From the NCBI RefSeq assembly GCF_018446385.1, contig NC_055991.1:98439712-98503711 (forward strand): DNA of 64,000 bases. Reading direction: 5' to 3'. Made by a program: the position numbers and the translations under genes. Origin of the DNA: Zingiber officinale. Lineage: Eukaryota; Streptophyta; Magnoliopsida; Zingiberales; Zingiberaceae. How positions within the stretch are numbered: position 1 is the first letter of the stretch; each line of letters opens with the position of its first letter. Of this stretch, positions 47,404-58,337 are shown in pieces. The notes beneath the pieces are model-generated. The model worked only from the letters and a program-made list of their open reading frames with translations, ran no database searches and was not told the origin of the DNA.

Positions 47404-50302
47404 TGTAAGATATTGAAAAATTTAATTAATAAGGTTATTTGGGAAATAGCCTTATAGAATTTTTTAGAATTTTTAGAAATTTTCTGGAAATTTTTCGGAG
47501 CTCGTATGGAGGGTTTTGAGGGGATCGATCGGCGGGCGCGGATTAAGCCTGTTTGGGATACCCATTTAAGAGAGGAAATGTTTGATTATATAAATTCCTT
47601 TTCTTTTATTTCCTTCTCCCCCAAACGTCGTTATCTCGATCACGAGCTCCTTCCTTTCTTCTCCTCTCGCTGTTCTCTCGCAGACGAACCGAAGTCGATG
47701 AACTTTCAGCTGCCGTCAACGTTGACTGAGGAGCTCGTCGTCGGAGTTTGCCAGAAATCGAACAAGGAGGCCAGATCATCCTGATCTCCTCTTCTCAACC
47801 TTTCCCCTAGCCTTCTTCCTGATTCTGCGATCGATCGTCGGTCATACGACGACTAGGGCATGACGGAGCCTTGATTCGAGACGTCTCCCAGCCAATCGAC
47901 CTTCCCTTTCCTCTCCTTGCGCTGCTCACAGTGCGATTCCCCCCTTCATTGGCCAGATTGGATCGAGCGACGCCACCTAGCAGTGATCTTGGAGGTAAGG
48001 CATCGTCGAATCTGTGTTGGTTCAAGGGTTTTAGCTAGATTAAGGTTCTTCTTTCGGCATTGACTCCTCTTGTGTTGAATTTTTCCTTGATCAGATTGAT
48101 CCTCCTCTTCTTGCACTGATTTGGGGATTCAGTTGAAGAAGTTGGGATCAATGAGGTGTTCTTAAGCTGTCGGGCAGAGGCTAGAAGGTTTGTGCTTAAT
48201 CAGTCATCTTCTTGCTCGATTCCTTCTTGATCCGGTTGATTCCAGTAGGTTGTGATGTTCGGTGGATCTAGAAATTTGGGTGTAGTGGGGTGTTCCTGGT
48301 TTCGACAGCAACTCCATCCAGCAGCTCACTTTGTTCTAGTAGCCACAATAACTGTGAATTAAGGTAAGGTGTAGGAATTTGATCTTATTGTAGATAGGTT
48401 AGCAAGAAATGTTAATTTAGGTTTATGTGTTGAATTAGGTATGATTTGGATTATGATTAGTTAGGGTTAATGACTAGATTGATTTAAGTTTAGATTTTTA
48501 ATCTAATTGGTGATTAGGGATTAGATAACTAACCCTAATTAACCATTAGATTTAATTAGGTAGATTGAGGTTGTGTTGATTAGGGTTTTGCCCTAATTTA
48601 ATTTTAGGGATTTTATTTAGCTATTCATTTGGATTTAGTTAAATAAAAAATATATATTGTTTGATACAGGACTCTGATTCGAGACGGGTGTCTCGACTTT
48701 GGATTGCTTGATTGGACCTTCTATTTGAGGTGGGTACCTTTGACTTATCTTTTTGATATTGTCTTATGATATGTGTAGTATATATATAACTAGTGGTAAT
48801 TGGTTTATTCGATACCTGTTACATGCTTCTATTGTTAGCTGCTATACATTAGACTTGTATGCTCTTATCTTCTGTCATGTGTATCTATGTTCTTAGAGAT
48901 ATATTTATTTAGGGCTTCTGTATACTGGATTAATTGCTAGACATATTGGATATGTGATCTTGGATTCATGTTGCTTATATCATTGTTATATATGCGTTTA
49001 TCTTTCTGGCATATATATATATGGATGAGGATATGTTCAGGTATGACATACTGTAGCATCATGCACCATCCCGCATGATTGCATGCTGGACGATTGACGA
49101 CTCCATTATTATTGAGCTCGTCGGCCGTATACATGGGCCTGCACACAACGTGACCACTACATGGGCAGTGGCACAACACCCAGGGTGTGTATGGCAGTTG
49201 CTTTGTTAGGATCCGCTGATCCACTCATGGGTAATATGACTGCAGCATGGTAGCCAACAGGGATTCCTCCTCGTAATCGCATACCGGGAGATGAGAGCAT
49301 TGCGCTTCCTCACTATGTTTGAGGTAGGAGGATAGGTGTACTCTCACAGCATCCCATCCACTCGGTCACTCTTCAGGAGTAGTGATGACAGAGTGCACGG
49401 TTGTCATAGCCCTACCCACTCGATCTCACCATCGCGTGTGAGATGGCTGACTAGCGTTAGGGGTGACCATGTCATATTGCATCATATGCACAGATTACAT
49501 TTATTGTGATTGTTGCATATTGGATGATGCATTTTGGTGACTACATATGATTGACATGCATACAGGATACATACTTATTTGCTCTGACTATCTTTATCTG
49601 TGTATATTCAAAGTCATTTGCTCAAGACTCGCAGGTAAGTACAGTTTATTTCAGTTATGCATTTCTTATTATTCTTACAGTATTGTTGGTTACTGTAATT
49701 TATTCAGTTATGAGTACTTGCTATATTGTTTAGGAGACTGCACTATAGGTTATAGCTGGTAGTTATATATTACTGTACATATCTATTGGTTACCTACTGA
49801 GTTCTTTGGACTCACACCGTTACATTACTACTTTTCAGGTTGAGGTCGTCGGGAGATTCCAGTCGCTAGCCCCCTTGTTGCGAGGACGTTCAGTTGTCGA
49901 GTTTTGTTTTCGTTACTATGTCTTTATACACTTGTGATGTGGGTTCTTGTATTGTGGACTTTATGATGAACTTTTGGGTTTGCTACTCTTGTTTTCCACT
50001 GCGGATGTTTTCATTACTTCGTGGATTTTATTTATTAGTTGTAGTGGAGTAGGATTTACATATATCTGCGATGATTCCTTTATAGTCTTTTCTTTTAGTA
50101 ATTTTTGTTGTCAGCCGGAGGCTGTATATTAAACTGCCTGGATTGATTATATAAACTGTGTGGATTTGTCTATTATTTGTATTGTATTGTTCCGACCGTG
50201 TGGGCCGAGGTATGGATATATATATCTCAGGATTCATATTGTCACCCGTACAGGGGAGATGCTGTCGAAATTTTATCGGCAGGGACTACCTGGGGCGTGA
50301 CC
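47404..50302 (+). repeat. 3' LTR of the gypsy element
   Basis: It matches the 5' LTR over its length. The last base is C instead of A (…GCGTGACC), a change from the CA terminus. The right flank CACTT (50303-50307) is the target duplication. Confidence 0.93.
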
Positions 50303-50307
50303 CACTT

Positions 50308-50921
50308 GAACCTCCAAACACTAGGTGTCTAGTCACCCTAGACCCACCTGGATTTCCACGTGCCTAGCTTCACTTATCAGGACTTCCTTAATGCCCAACT
50401 TCACTCACTAGGGCTTTCATCTATCTTCACTCACCAGGATTTCCATTTGCCTAGCTTCACTCACTAGGTCTTTCGCCTTAACTTTACTCACCAGAATTTT
50501 TATCTGCCTAGTTTCACTCACTAGGTCTTTTACCTGGTTTCACTCACCAGGATTTTTCTCATCACCTAGCTTCACTCACTAGGATTTTCCTTTTACCTGG
50601 CTTCATTCACCAGGACTTTCCCACCAAGTGTCTGGTTAAACACTGAACCACTTGGATTTTCATCTTCTTCCTACCTTCCTATTGGACTTCCCTTGCCTAA
50701 CCTTGAATTAGGACTTCCCAGTCAAGTATTTGGTCAACTTTGACCTACTTAATTCTTCTTCACATTAAACTGGTCAACCTTGACCAATCTCCCCAAATGG
50801 ACGATTGCTCCTGTAATCTCCATATTGTCAATTGTCGAAACTCATACATTATGACTCAAGCTTGAGACTATTCAAGCTTAGTCAACTTGGTCAACCTTGA
50901 CCTTGGAAAATTGCACCAACA
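50308..50921 (-). repeat. 3' LTR of B2, part next to the polypurine tract
   Basis: It continues the LTR interrupted at 36923. It carries the CACTCACCAGG / CACTCACTAGG minisatellite (50360-50620), then GTCAACCTTGACC, and ends GCACCAACA. Confidence 0.9.
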
Positions 50922-50936
50922 ATTTCTCCCTTTTTG
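50922..50936 (-). other. polypurine tract of B2
   Basis: On the minus strand AAAAAGGGAGAAAT lies directly against the LTR start TGTTGGTGCAA. Confidence 0.85.
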
Positions 50937-52985
50937 ATGTTTGACAATACCTTTAAGTTAGGCTAATCTAGAGCCTCAACTTTTTCTTTATGCCAAAGCA
51001 TGAATGAGGATTTTCCTTCATTCTCTCCCTTTTATAGAGGGCAAACTCACCCTTAGGGTAATAAAAGCCTAACTTAAACCCTACATTCTCCCCCTTTGGC
51101 ACACATCAAAAACTCACCCCCTGAAAAGTTATCTCCATGTTGTGCACAATCTCATTCGATATTCACAATAACACAATGAAAGTCTCATACCTTTCACTAT
51201 CTTTAATGCTCATCCTTGAGCATTAACACTCAAATAATGAAGATATCCACTCTTTCGTTGTTTTTCAATGCTCAACCTTGAACATTTACTATAATGAAGG
51301 TTTTACAACCTCCCGTGGTTTCAAAAATTATTTTCATATCTTTAAGGAGTAGCTCTCCTTCAAAATATGTTCCAAACTTCTGTCATTATACCAACAATAA
51401 CTTGAAGTTCCTAAAACTTTAAGAAACCCAAAATTTAAAGTTTTGAGGTCGAAAATCTAATAATGAAACTGAACCTCATCCTAAACTTCAGCTTAATCTT
51501 TTTTAACCAATCCACTCTTGTTTTCATCAAGAAAACTACCCTTAAATGTTCAAAAATGAATTTCATAGGGTTTAGGAATGGTTAACATGACTAAAAATGG
51601 CTTATTGTGCTGAAATCAGACATTCACAATCAAAATTAGCCTTTCCAATCGATTGAAGTCATTCAATCGATCCACTGATCGATTCCGCAAGCTTTTGTTC
51701 ATGGAAAATACCCTTGAATCAATCACCTAATCGATCCAGGTAGGGTTAATCGATTGACTCATCGATTCTATGAGCTTCTACTCATGAGAAAACTCAGTTC
51801 AATCGATCAGCTGATCGATTGAACTCTCCCAATCAATAGGCTGATCGATTGAGTTTCTGATTTTCTAAAATCAAATTTCAGCCAAAATTTAGAAATATCC
51901 TAATAATTTTACAAAATTCTAAAAATCATGAAAATTCTTATAGACATTATTTAAGATATATACTATCAAGGAAAAATAGTTTTCTATAAAATAATTCCTA
52001 TTTTCAAATATATATTGACATAAAATTGGAAACTCTTGAAAACTTTAATGTTTTTCTCTAGTTTGTGTCAAACTTTTTAATTATGATTACTATCAAAAAA
52101 TAGTCTACACCAAGGTTTTTCAAAAATATTTTGAAATGATTTTAAAAACTAATTTCTAACCATATTCTTTGGGCTAAAAGTACATTACTTGTACATTAGC
52201 TTTTCCAATGATTGGATAACACATAACTATGTGTTTTAATGAAGCTAAAACTCAAATGGATGGACTAAATCAACATCTTGAGTCTAGTTCATCAATCTAA
52301 CATCTCATTTGTATCTAATATATACTAAAATACATACAAATCATCTTATAGTTTTTGTGAGATGTAGACTTTAGTTTTAACCTAAACTAAGGATCATGCA
52401 TATCTATCTAGGCATTTTGAAGATTATAATCATCCACCTAGGATGTCACTTATTGATAAGTTCTCTTACCACACTTGTTGGTAAATTCCATTGTCCTTAA
52501 TTACAAGGAATTTAAAATAATACATAATGATTTATGACATATATCAAAAAGAGTAATTTTTTGAAAAAAATATACTATAGTTACATGATGTATGTATGAC
52601 ATGACATGATATTTTTGTTGTGTTTTTCATAATAAAATAAATGTAAAATACAATGTCATCATATATGATGGGCAAGCAATCATGGTAATTTAGCATGAAT
52701 AAATATACTTAAATTATCCATCTAAGTATCTCTAGATCTTTGCTAACTTAGAATTAATCCTATATTGCCCTCATTTTCCTAAGAAAATGCCAAAATCCTA
52801 ACTTGATATTTCTTTTACTTTTCCTTATTTGTGCCAATTTATATTAAGTCTAATTTCTCACAGTTTGGCATATTTTACTCTTCCAAAGAGTAATCAATTA
52901 AACCTTTTTATTTTCAAGGAGTAACAGCTACCTTGAAAATGCCCTCAAAGTGTCAACTTCTTCAAGGTTGGGTTAACTACCTTTC
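50937..52985 (-). other. B2 interior downstream of gag, non-coding
   Basis: About 2 kb of AT-rich sequence with no frame that looks like protease, integrase or reverse transcriptase on either strand. A short array of AATCGATC palindromes lies at 51640-51860. In an autonomous element this place would hold pol, over 3 kb long. Confidence 0.7.
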
Positions 52986-54704
52986 CAATTGGAGTTGACA
53001 TTCTCTAAACCCATCTAAGATGTAGAGAACACACTCTTAGGAACCTAAAACTGATTGATGCTCCTTGGGTGTGCTAGGTATTTAATAGGGATTACTTTCC
53101 TAATTACCTTCCTAGGCTTCTTAAAAGCCTTGGTCATGCTCCTCTCCTCTAGGTCAACCCTAGGGATAGCTTCTCTTGTGACATTCTTAGTGACTTTCTT
53201 AGACTTCTTTGAAGCCTTAGCTACATTGGTTTTCTCAAAGATACTTCTAGGGATATCTTCCCTTGTTCTTTGACTTGACCCCTAGACCTAGGGTTAGTTG
53301 CATAATTATATGGAACTCTATAATAAGAAGACACATCCTTCTTGACTTTAGGTTTGTATCCCAAACCTCTATGGCCATAGGATGGATTTTGCATTCCTAA
53401 ACCTAGGTTGTGCTCATTTTGCCTTTTAAATATATTTTTCATTCTTTTTAGGGTCTTTTCCAATTTATCAAGACTTGACCTCAATGCTTGGTTTTCCATC
53501 CTTAAATCCTTATATTTTGATTTTTCATTTGATCCTTGAGCATTTCTATTTCTAGACTTATATCTAAAATCCATAGAATTTTTATCTAGATTGTTATTTA
53601 CCTTCCTAACCTAAGTGAGGTGGTCCTGGCATGAAAAGCTACATATTTTCCTTTAATCCTATCATGCCTTCTATTTTAATGATAAATAGCATTGAAATGA
53701 TATAAATTATTTCTAGCATGTTTTTTATTATTACTTAAAGGAGTTAGTTCAATAAATAATACCTTGGGTTTACTCTTAAAAGCTTTCCCTTGACTTATGC
53801 TTCCTCTTTTGGCTTTAGTTGGATTCTTTCCCTTTGGACACTAGCTCCAATAATGTCCATTTTATTTACACAAGAAGCACACAATGTGCTCCTTGCTCTT
53901 ATGTATCATGGGGTCGGCCACCTTGGTCTTCTCCTTGCCCTTTGGTGCCACTTGGTCATTCTTCTTGGCCAATTTAGGACACTTGCTCTTGTAGTGCCCT
54001 TTCTTCCTACACTCAAAACAAATGATATAAACTTTATTATTTACAATTGAAATTTCTACACTTTTACTTGTAGAGGTGACACTTTCTCCATTTGATCCAG
54101 ATGAAGAGACTTCTTCTTGATCCGACATTGATGTTTCACGCTCCCTCTCAATTCTTGAGGTGGAAGCTTCTCCATCTTCATCCTCTTGTACATGAAATAA
54201 AGAGTATGCTTCCTCTTTGCCTTTTTCGTTGTACTCCTTTGAGGATGAAACTTCTTGGACTTCTTCTTCTTCTTCCGATGTTGAGCACCTCTCAACCTCG
54301 GAGTCCTCTTATTGTTGATCCAATGAATCACCCTCTTTGGATTTATCTTGACTTGGTGTAGTGGAGGGTTCTTCATGGATCTTCACCAACTCTTTCCAAA
54401 ACTCCTTGGTGTCTTTGAATTCTCCTATCTTGCTCAAGATGTTGCTAGGTAATAAATTGACCAATAACTTGGTCATTTTATCATTGGTCTCACATCTTTA
54501 GATTTACTCTTGACTCAATTTGCTCTTCTTAATGAGCTTGCCTTTATCATTTGTTGGAGATTGAAAGCCTTCCATGAGAGTAAACTGGTGCTCTATCTCC
54601 ATCATTAAGAAGTTTTTGATTCTTGATTTCTAAGAATCGAAGCTCATAGAAGTGAATGGTGGAGGCATCCTTGTATCATATCCGAGTTCATCTTGGAAAT
54701 CCAT
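52986..54704 (-). pseudogene. gag of B2 with two CCHC knuckles
   Basis: Starts MDFQDELGYDTR at 54704. WKSRIKNFLMMEIEH follows with one stop in place of its Trp. A helical region LVNLLPSNILSKIGEFKDTK comes next, then an acidic Glu/Ser linker. A full knuckle CFECRKKGHYKSKC lies at about 54028-53987. A second, CFLC.NGHYWS.C, lies at about 53871-53836 with TGA/TAG-type stops at the positions marked. The C-terminal part (53574-53221) has a heptad-like coiled coil RMENQALRSSLDKLEKTLKR. Several stops break the frame. Length without them is about 570 residues. Confidence 0.82.
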
Positions 54705-54827
54705 CTTGAAGTTAAGCTTTTGAAATCTTTGACTTGTTAAAATTTGGGGCTTCAACTTCTTCTTCCTCTAGCTCCTTGCCTTTCCGACAATGAGTCCAGT
54801 AAAGAGTGGCCTCACTCTGATATCACT

Positions 54828-56580
54828 CGTTGGGTCACTTTGAAGCTAGAGGAGGGGGAGGGTGAATAGCTCATCGCACTCATTTGCTTACTTCGTAGAT
54901 GATGATGTGTAGCGGAATAAATTCGAAACCAATCTCTCCAATGCTAACACAGGGATTTACTTGGTATCCATATCAAGAAGAGGTGACTAATTCAAGGATC
55001 AACACACACGAGCACTCTCCACTAAGAAAAACACTCCTCGGAACAAACTGGAGGTGGAGAAACCTCCTACAAACTCACACAAGCATACAACTCAAAACAA
55101 GGAATAAATGCAAATAATACAATGAATAACCATTATTGTTCGATCTTGTGTAGCTTGCAGATGCCTCTTGACTCTTGGAAATGTAGCAGCACTTGCCCCC
55201 AAGATGCTTCAAGAATTGGAAGAAGAATCGTGAGCTCGGTGGAGAAGATCTCGTGTAAGTGCTGCTGGAGTTTGAATCTTGCCGTCGCCTTTATACTTCA
55301 CGAGCTAGGGTTCCCAATCGATTGGACATGCTCCCAATCGATTTCCATGTAAGATCCCAGTGATCCCAGCCGTCTAAACCCTATATCCTACACAACGGTC
55401 ATATCCCAATTGATTGACCAATCAATTTGGTGTAGCTAGATCAATTAACTGATCGATCTAGAAGCTTTCTGTGGTTTCACAGAAAGCCCTGGGATCGATT
55501 GACCAATCGATTCCGGCTTTCCCTTGTGTCACTGCGAGAAACCAAGCTCCAATCGATCGGCTGATCGATTGGTGGTGCTTAATCGATCGGCTGATCGATT
55601 GGTGGTGCCCAATCGATCGACTGATCGATTGGGAACCTCTCTGTGCTCGTGAGAATATATCCCAATCAATCGATCAATCTATTGGGTCACTTTTTCTAGT
55701 AGCACTCTCCCAATCGATCGACTGATCGATTGAACTCTGGTTCAATTGATCTCCTGATTAACTTGACCAACCCTAACTTGCCTAACTTAAGTCTAGGACT
55801 CTCATACCCAACATCCGGTCAACCATGACCTGTTGTGACTTCGTTACCAAGTGTTTAGTCAATCCTTTGACTTATTTGGACTTGTCTCCTCATGGTAAGT
55901 GTCTGGTCAACCTTGACCCACTTGGACTTACCGTCTCATGCCAGGTGTTCGGTCCTCTATGACCCACTTGGACTTCCAAACACCAGGTGTCAGGTCACCC
56001 TAGACCCACCTAGATTTCCAATTGCCCGGTTTCACTCACCAAGACTTCTTTACTGCCTAGCTTCACTCACTAGGGCTTTCACCTAGCTTCATTCATCAGG
56101 ATTTCCATTTGCCTAGCTACACTCACTAGGTCTTTCACCTGGCTTTACTCACCAGGATTTCCATATGCTTAGCTTCACTCACTAGGTCTTTCACCTGGTT
56201 TCACTCACCAGGATTTCCTATCAACTAGCTTCACTCACTAGGATTTTTCTTCTGTCTGGTTTGACTCACCAGGATTTTCCCACCAAGTGTCCGGTCAAAT
56301 ACTAACCCACTTGGATTTTCATCTTCTTCCAACCTTCCCGTTAGACTTCCCTTCTCTAACCTCCAATTAGGACTTCCCAGTTAAGTATTCAGTCAACCTT
56401 GACTTACTTGACTCTTCTTCACATTAAACTGGTCAACCCTGACCAATCTCCCCAAACAGACGATTGCTCCTACAATCTCCATATTATCAAACATCGAAAC
56501 TCACACATTACGACTCAATCTTGAGCCAATTCAAGCTTAGTCAACTTGGTCAACCTTGACCTAGGGAAATTACACCAACA
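54828..56580 (-). repeat. 5' LTR of B2 (1.75 kb)
   Basis: Plus-strand ends are CGTTGGGTCAC (first T changed to C) and ACACCAACA. The primer site beside it reads, on the minus strand, TGATATCAGAGT, two mismatches from the canonical 12-mer (plus 54816-54827 region). It carries the palindrome array (55300-55730) and minisatellite (56020-56290). Confidence 0.9.
55300..55735. repeat. near-palindrome array in LTR B2
   Basis: At least eight copies of AATCGATCGGCTGATCGATT-type sequence, three of them nearly tandem at 55552-55632 with a 35-bp period. The half-sites read AATCGATC / GATCGATT around a variable 4-base centre. Confidence 0.88.
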
Positions 56581-56585
56581 AATAC

Positions 56586-56690
56586 CAGTCGTCTGCTACA
56601 GTAACTGCTATAGTACTGCTATAATAACTGTTACAGCTGCTAAATATAGTCTGCTCTTGTTTTTTCCTTTCCTCCATTTTAATTCCTTTT
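56586..56690 (-). repeat. LTR C fragment, right part
   Basis: CAGTCGTCTGCTACAGTAAC continues LTR C from 35824 once B2 is removed. Its right limit against the A2 LTR is not sharp. Confidence 0.55.
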
Positions 56691-58207
56691 TTCTCTTCTT
56701 GATTGAATGGTTGATTGGACTACCCCTTGCTTGGGCACTAAGCAAGGGTGGCCGACCTTTAAAAGAAGAAAAAATAATCTTGTAAAAATTTTATAAGCAA
56801 AGAAGGAAAGTTCTTATAAAATTTTACAAGCTCATTTTTAAATACCTAATGTGGATTTTTTAAAAAAGGAAAATTTTAAACCAAGTTTTAAGATTTAAAA
56901 CTTCTCATTTAAAATTTCCTTTTTTAACATGATTACAAAAAAGGAAAATTTTAAAACTAAAACTCTCTTTTTAAAATCCATGTGGATGGTTAAAAAGGAA
57001 AGTTTTAAAACTTTCTTTTAAACCATGTGGCCTAATTCAAATAAAGAAAGTTTTTATAAATTTAAAATCTCTCTTTTAAAACTTATAGTTATCTACAAAG
57101 AGAAGATTTTAAAAATTTAAAACACCCCTCATAGTTTGAATTATGGTGGTCGGCCCCTTCTTGCTTGGGCACCAAGCAAAGGGCCGACCCCTTTGAGGAG
57201 GAAGTGGCCGGCCCTATGGCTTGGTCACCAAGCCATGGACGATCCCCTTCTTGGACACCAAGATGGGCTTTTCATAAGTGGATTTGAGGCTTTATTGAGG
57301 CTACGACATGGACTTAGAGGAGAAATTGGTTTTGGCCTCCCGATGAGCTCGAGTATCCCGTGTTCGCCCCGAACACACAACTCAAGTTCATCAATAATAA
57401 CTCATTCCACTATAGAGCTATTATTGCACTATCACACCAATCCCAAATTACATTATGGGCTCCTTTTTATCATGAGTGTGTTAGTCTCCTTGTGTTTAAG
57501 ATATCGAATGCCCATTAATTTAATTGAGTTACTGACAACTCGCTTTAATTAATATCTTAGTCCAAGAGTAGTACCACTCAACTTTATCGTCATGTCGGAC
57601 TAAGTCCACCTGCAGGGTTTAACATGACAATCCTTATGAGCTCCCCTTGGGGACATTCTCAAACTAGATTACTAGGACACAGTTTCCTTCTATAATCAAC
57701 AACACACACTATAAGTAATATCATTTCCCAACTTATCGGGCCTATTGATTTATCGAGCTAAATCTCACCCTTTGATAAGTTAAAGAAATAAATACTAAAT
57801 ATATGTGCTTGTTATTATATTAGGATTAATAGCACACACTTCCATAATAACTAAGGTCTTGTTCTTTTATTAAGTCAGTATAAAAAGAACTTACCTTAAA
57901 TGGTCCTGCTCAATATACTCAAAGTGTACTAGTGTAATATATTAGTCAAGATAAACTAATACCTAATTACACTACAACTATTTTAATGATTTGTTCCTTT
58001 CCATCTTAGTCGTGAGCTACTGTTTATAGTTTATAAAGAACCGATAACATGATCTTCTATGTGTGACACCACACACCATGTTATCTACAATATAAATTAA
58101 TTGAACAACTATACTTAGCATATAAATGTAAACATTTTTGACCAATGTGATTCTTTATTTCAAAATAAATGTTTACAAAAGCTAGACTTTTAGTATACAC
58201 TCTAACA
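56691..58207 (-). repeat. 3' LTR of copia A2, truncated at its inner-left side
   Basis: It ends CACTCTAACA at 58207 (minus-strand start TGTTAGAGTG) and matches LTR A1 and the solo LTR A3, including CGTGTTCGCCCCGAACACAC at about 57358. The other end, expected to read TGAAGGTGCTGG as at 63872, is absent. The LTR is therefore cut at about 56690 where LTR C debris begins. The exact left limit is uncertain by about 100 bases. Confidence 0.8.
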
Positions 58208-58337
58208 ATCTCCCATTTTTACTAAAAGACTAAGCTACCATATCTGCTGCCATACATCTGATTCTCATCCCCTCCACATGCCGATCAAAAGCTTTCGCCG
58301 GAAGGGCCTTAGTGAAAGGATCTACCAGATTATCTGC

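Larger units (their letters stand above)
36924..50302 (+). mobile_element. Ty3/gypsy element, Tekay-like chromovirus
   Basis: A 13.4-kb interval, of which 2.6 kb is a later solo LTR, leaving about 10.7 kb. The LTRs are about 2.9 kb each. Order in the plus strand: 5' LTR, primer site, gag, CCHC, reverse transcriptase, RNase H, integrase, chromodomain-like C-terminus, polypurine tract, 3' LTR. The last domain (VRILDHRERQLRNKTVWLVK, then SDEEAT.ELEDTIRARYPHLF) and the long LTRs point to the Tekay (Del) lineage. Many stops make it inactive. The protease region seems absent. The two LTRs differ by substitutions and indels, so the insertion is not recent. Confidence 0.92.
35825..56580 (-). mobile_element. 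element B2: LTR retrotransposon with only gag (TR-GAG-like)
   Basis: Bounded by a 5-bp target duplication AATAC (35820-35824 and 56581-56585). On the minus strand: 5' LTR 54828-56580, gag 54704 to about 52990, a 2-kb non-coding interior, a polypurine tract (about 50922-50934) and a 3' LTR (50308-50921 plus 35825-36923). The 3' LTR is split by a gypsy element. Without that insertion, B2 is about 7.4 kb. No protease, integrase or reverse transcriptase is visible in its 3.9-kb interior. This fits terminal-repeat GAG-only non-autonomous elements. It would depend on enzymes from another family. Its own gag is now broken. Confidence 0.82.

Noticed and set aside
56581..56690. Left edge of the A2 3' LTR at 56581
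   Set aside because: This stretch continues LTR C (CAGTCGTCTG) and has no match to the known A-family LTR edge.
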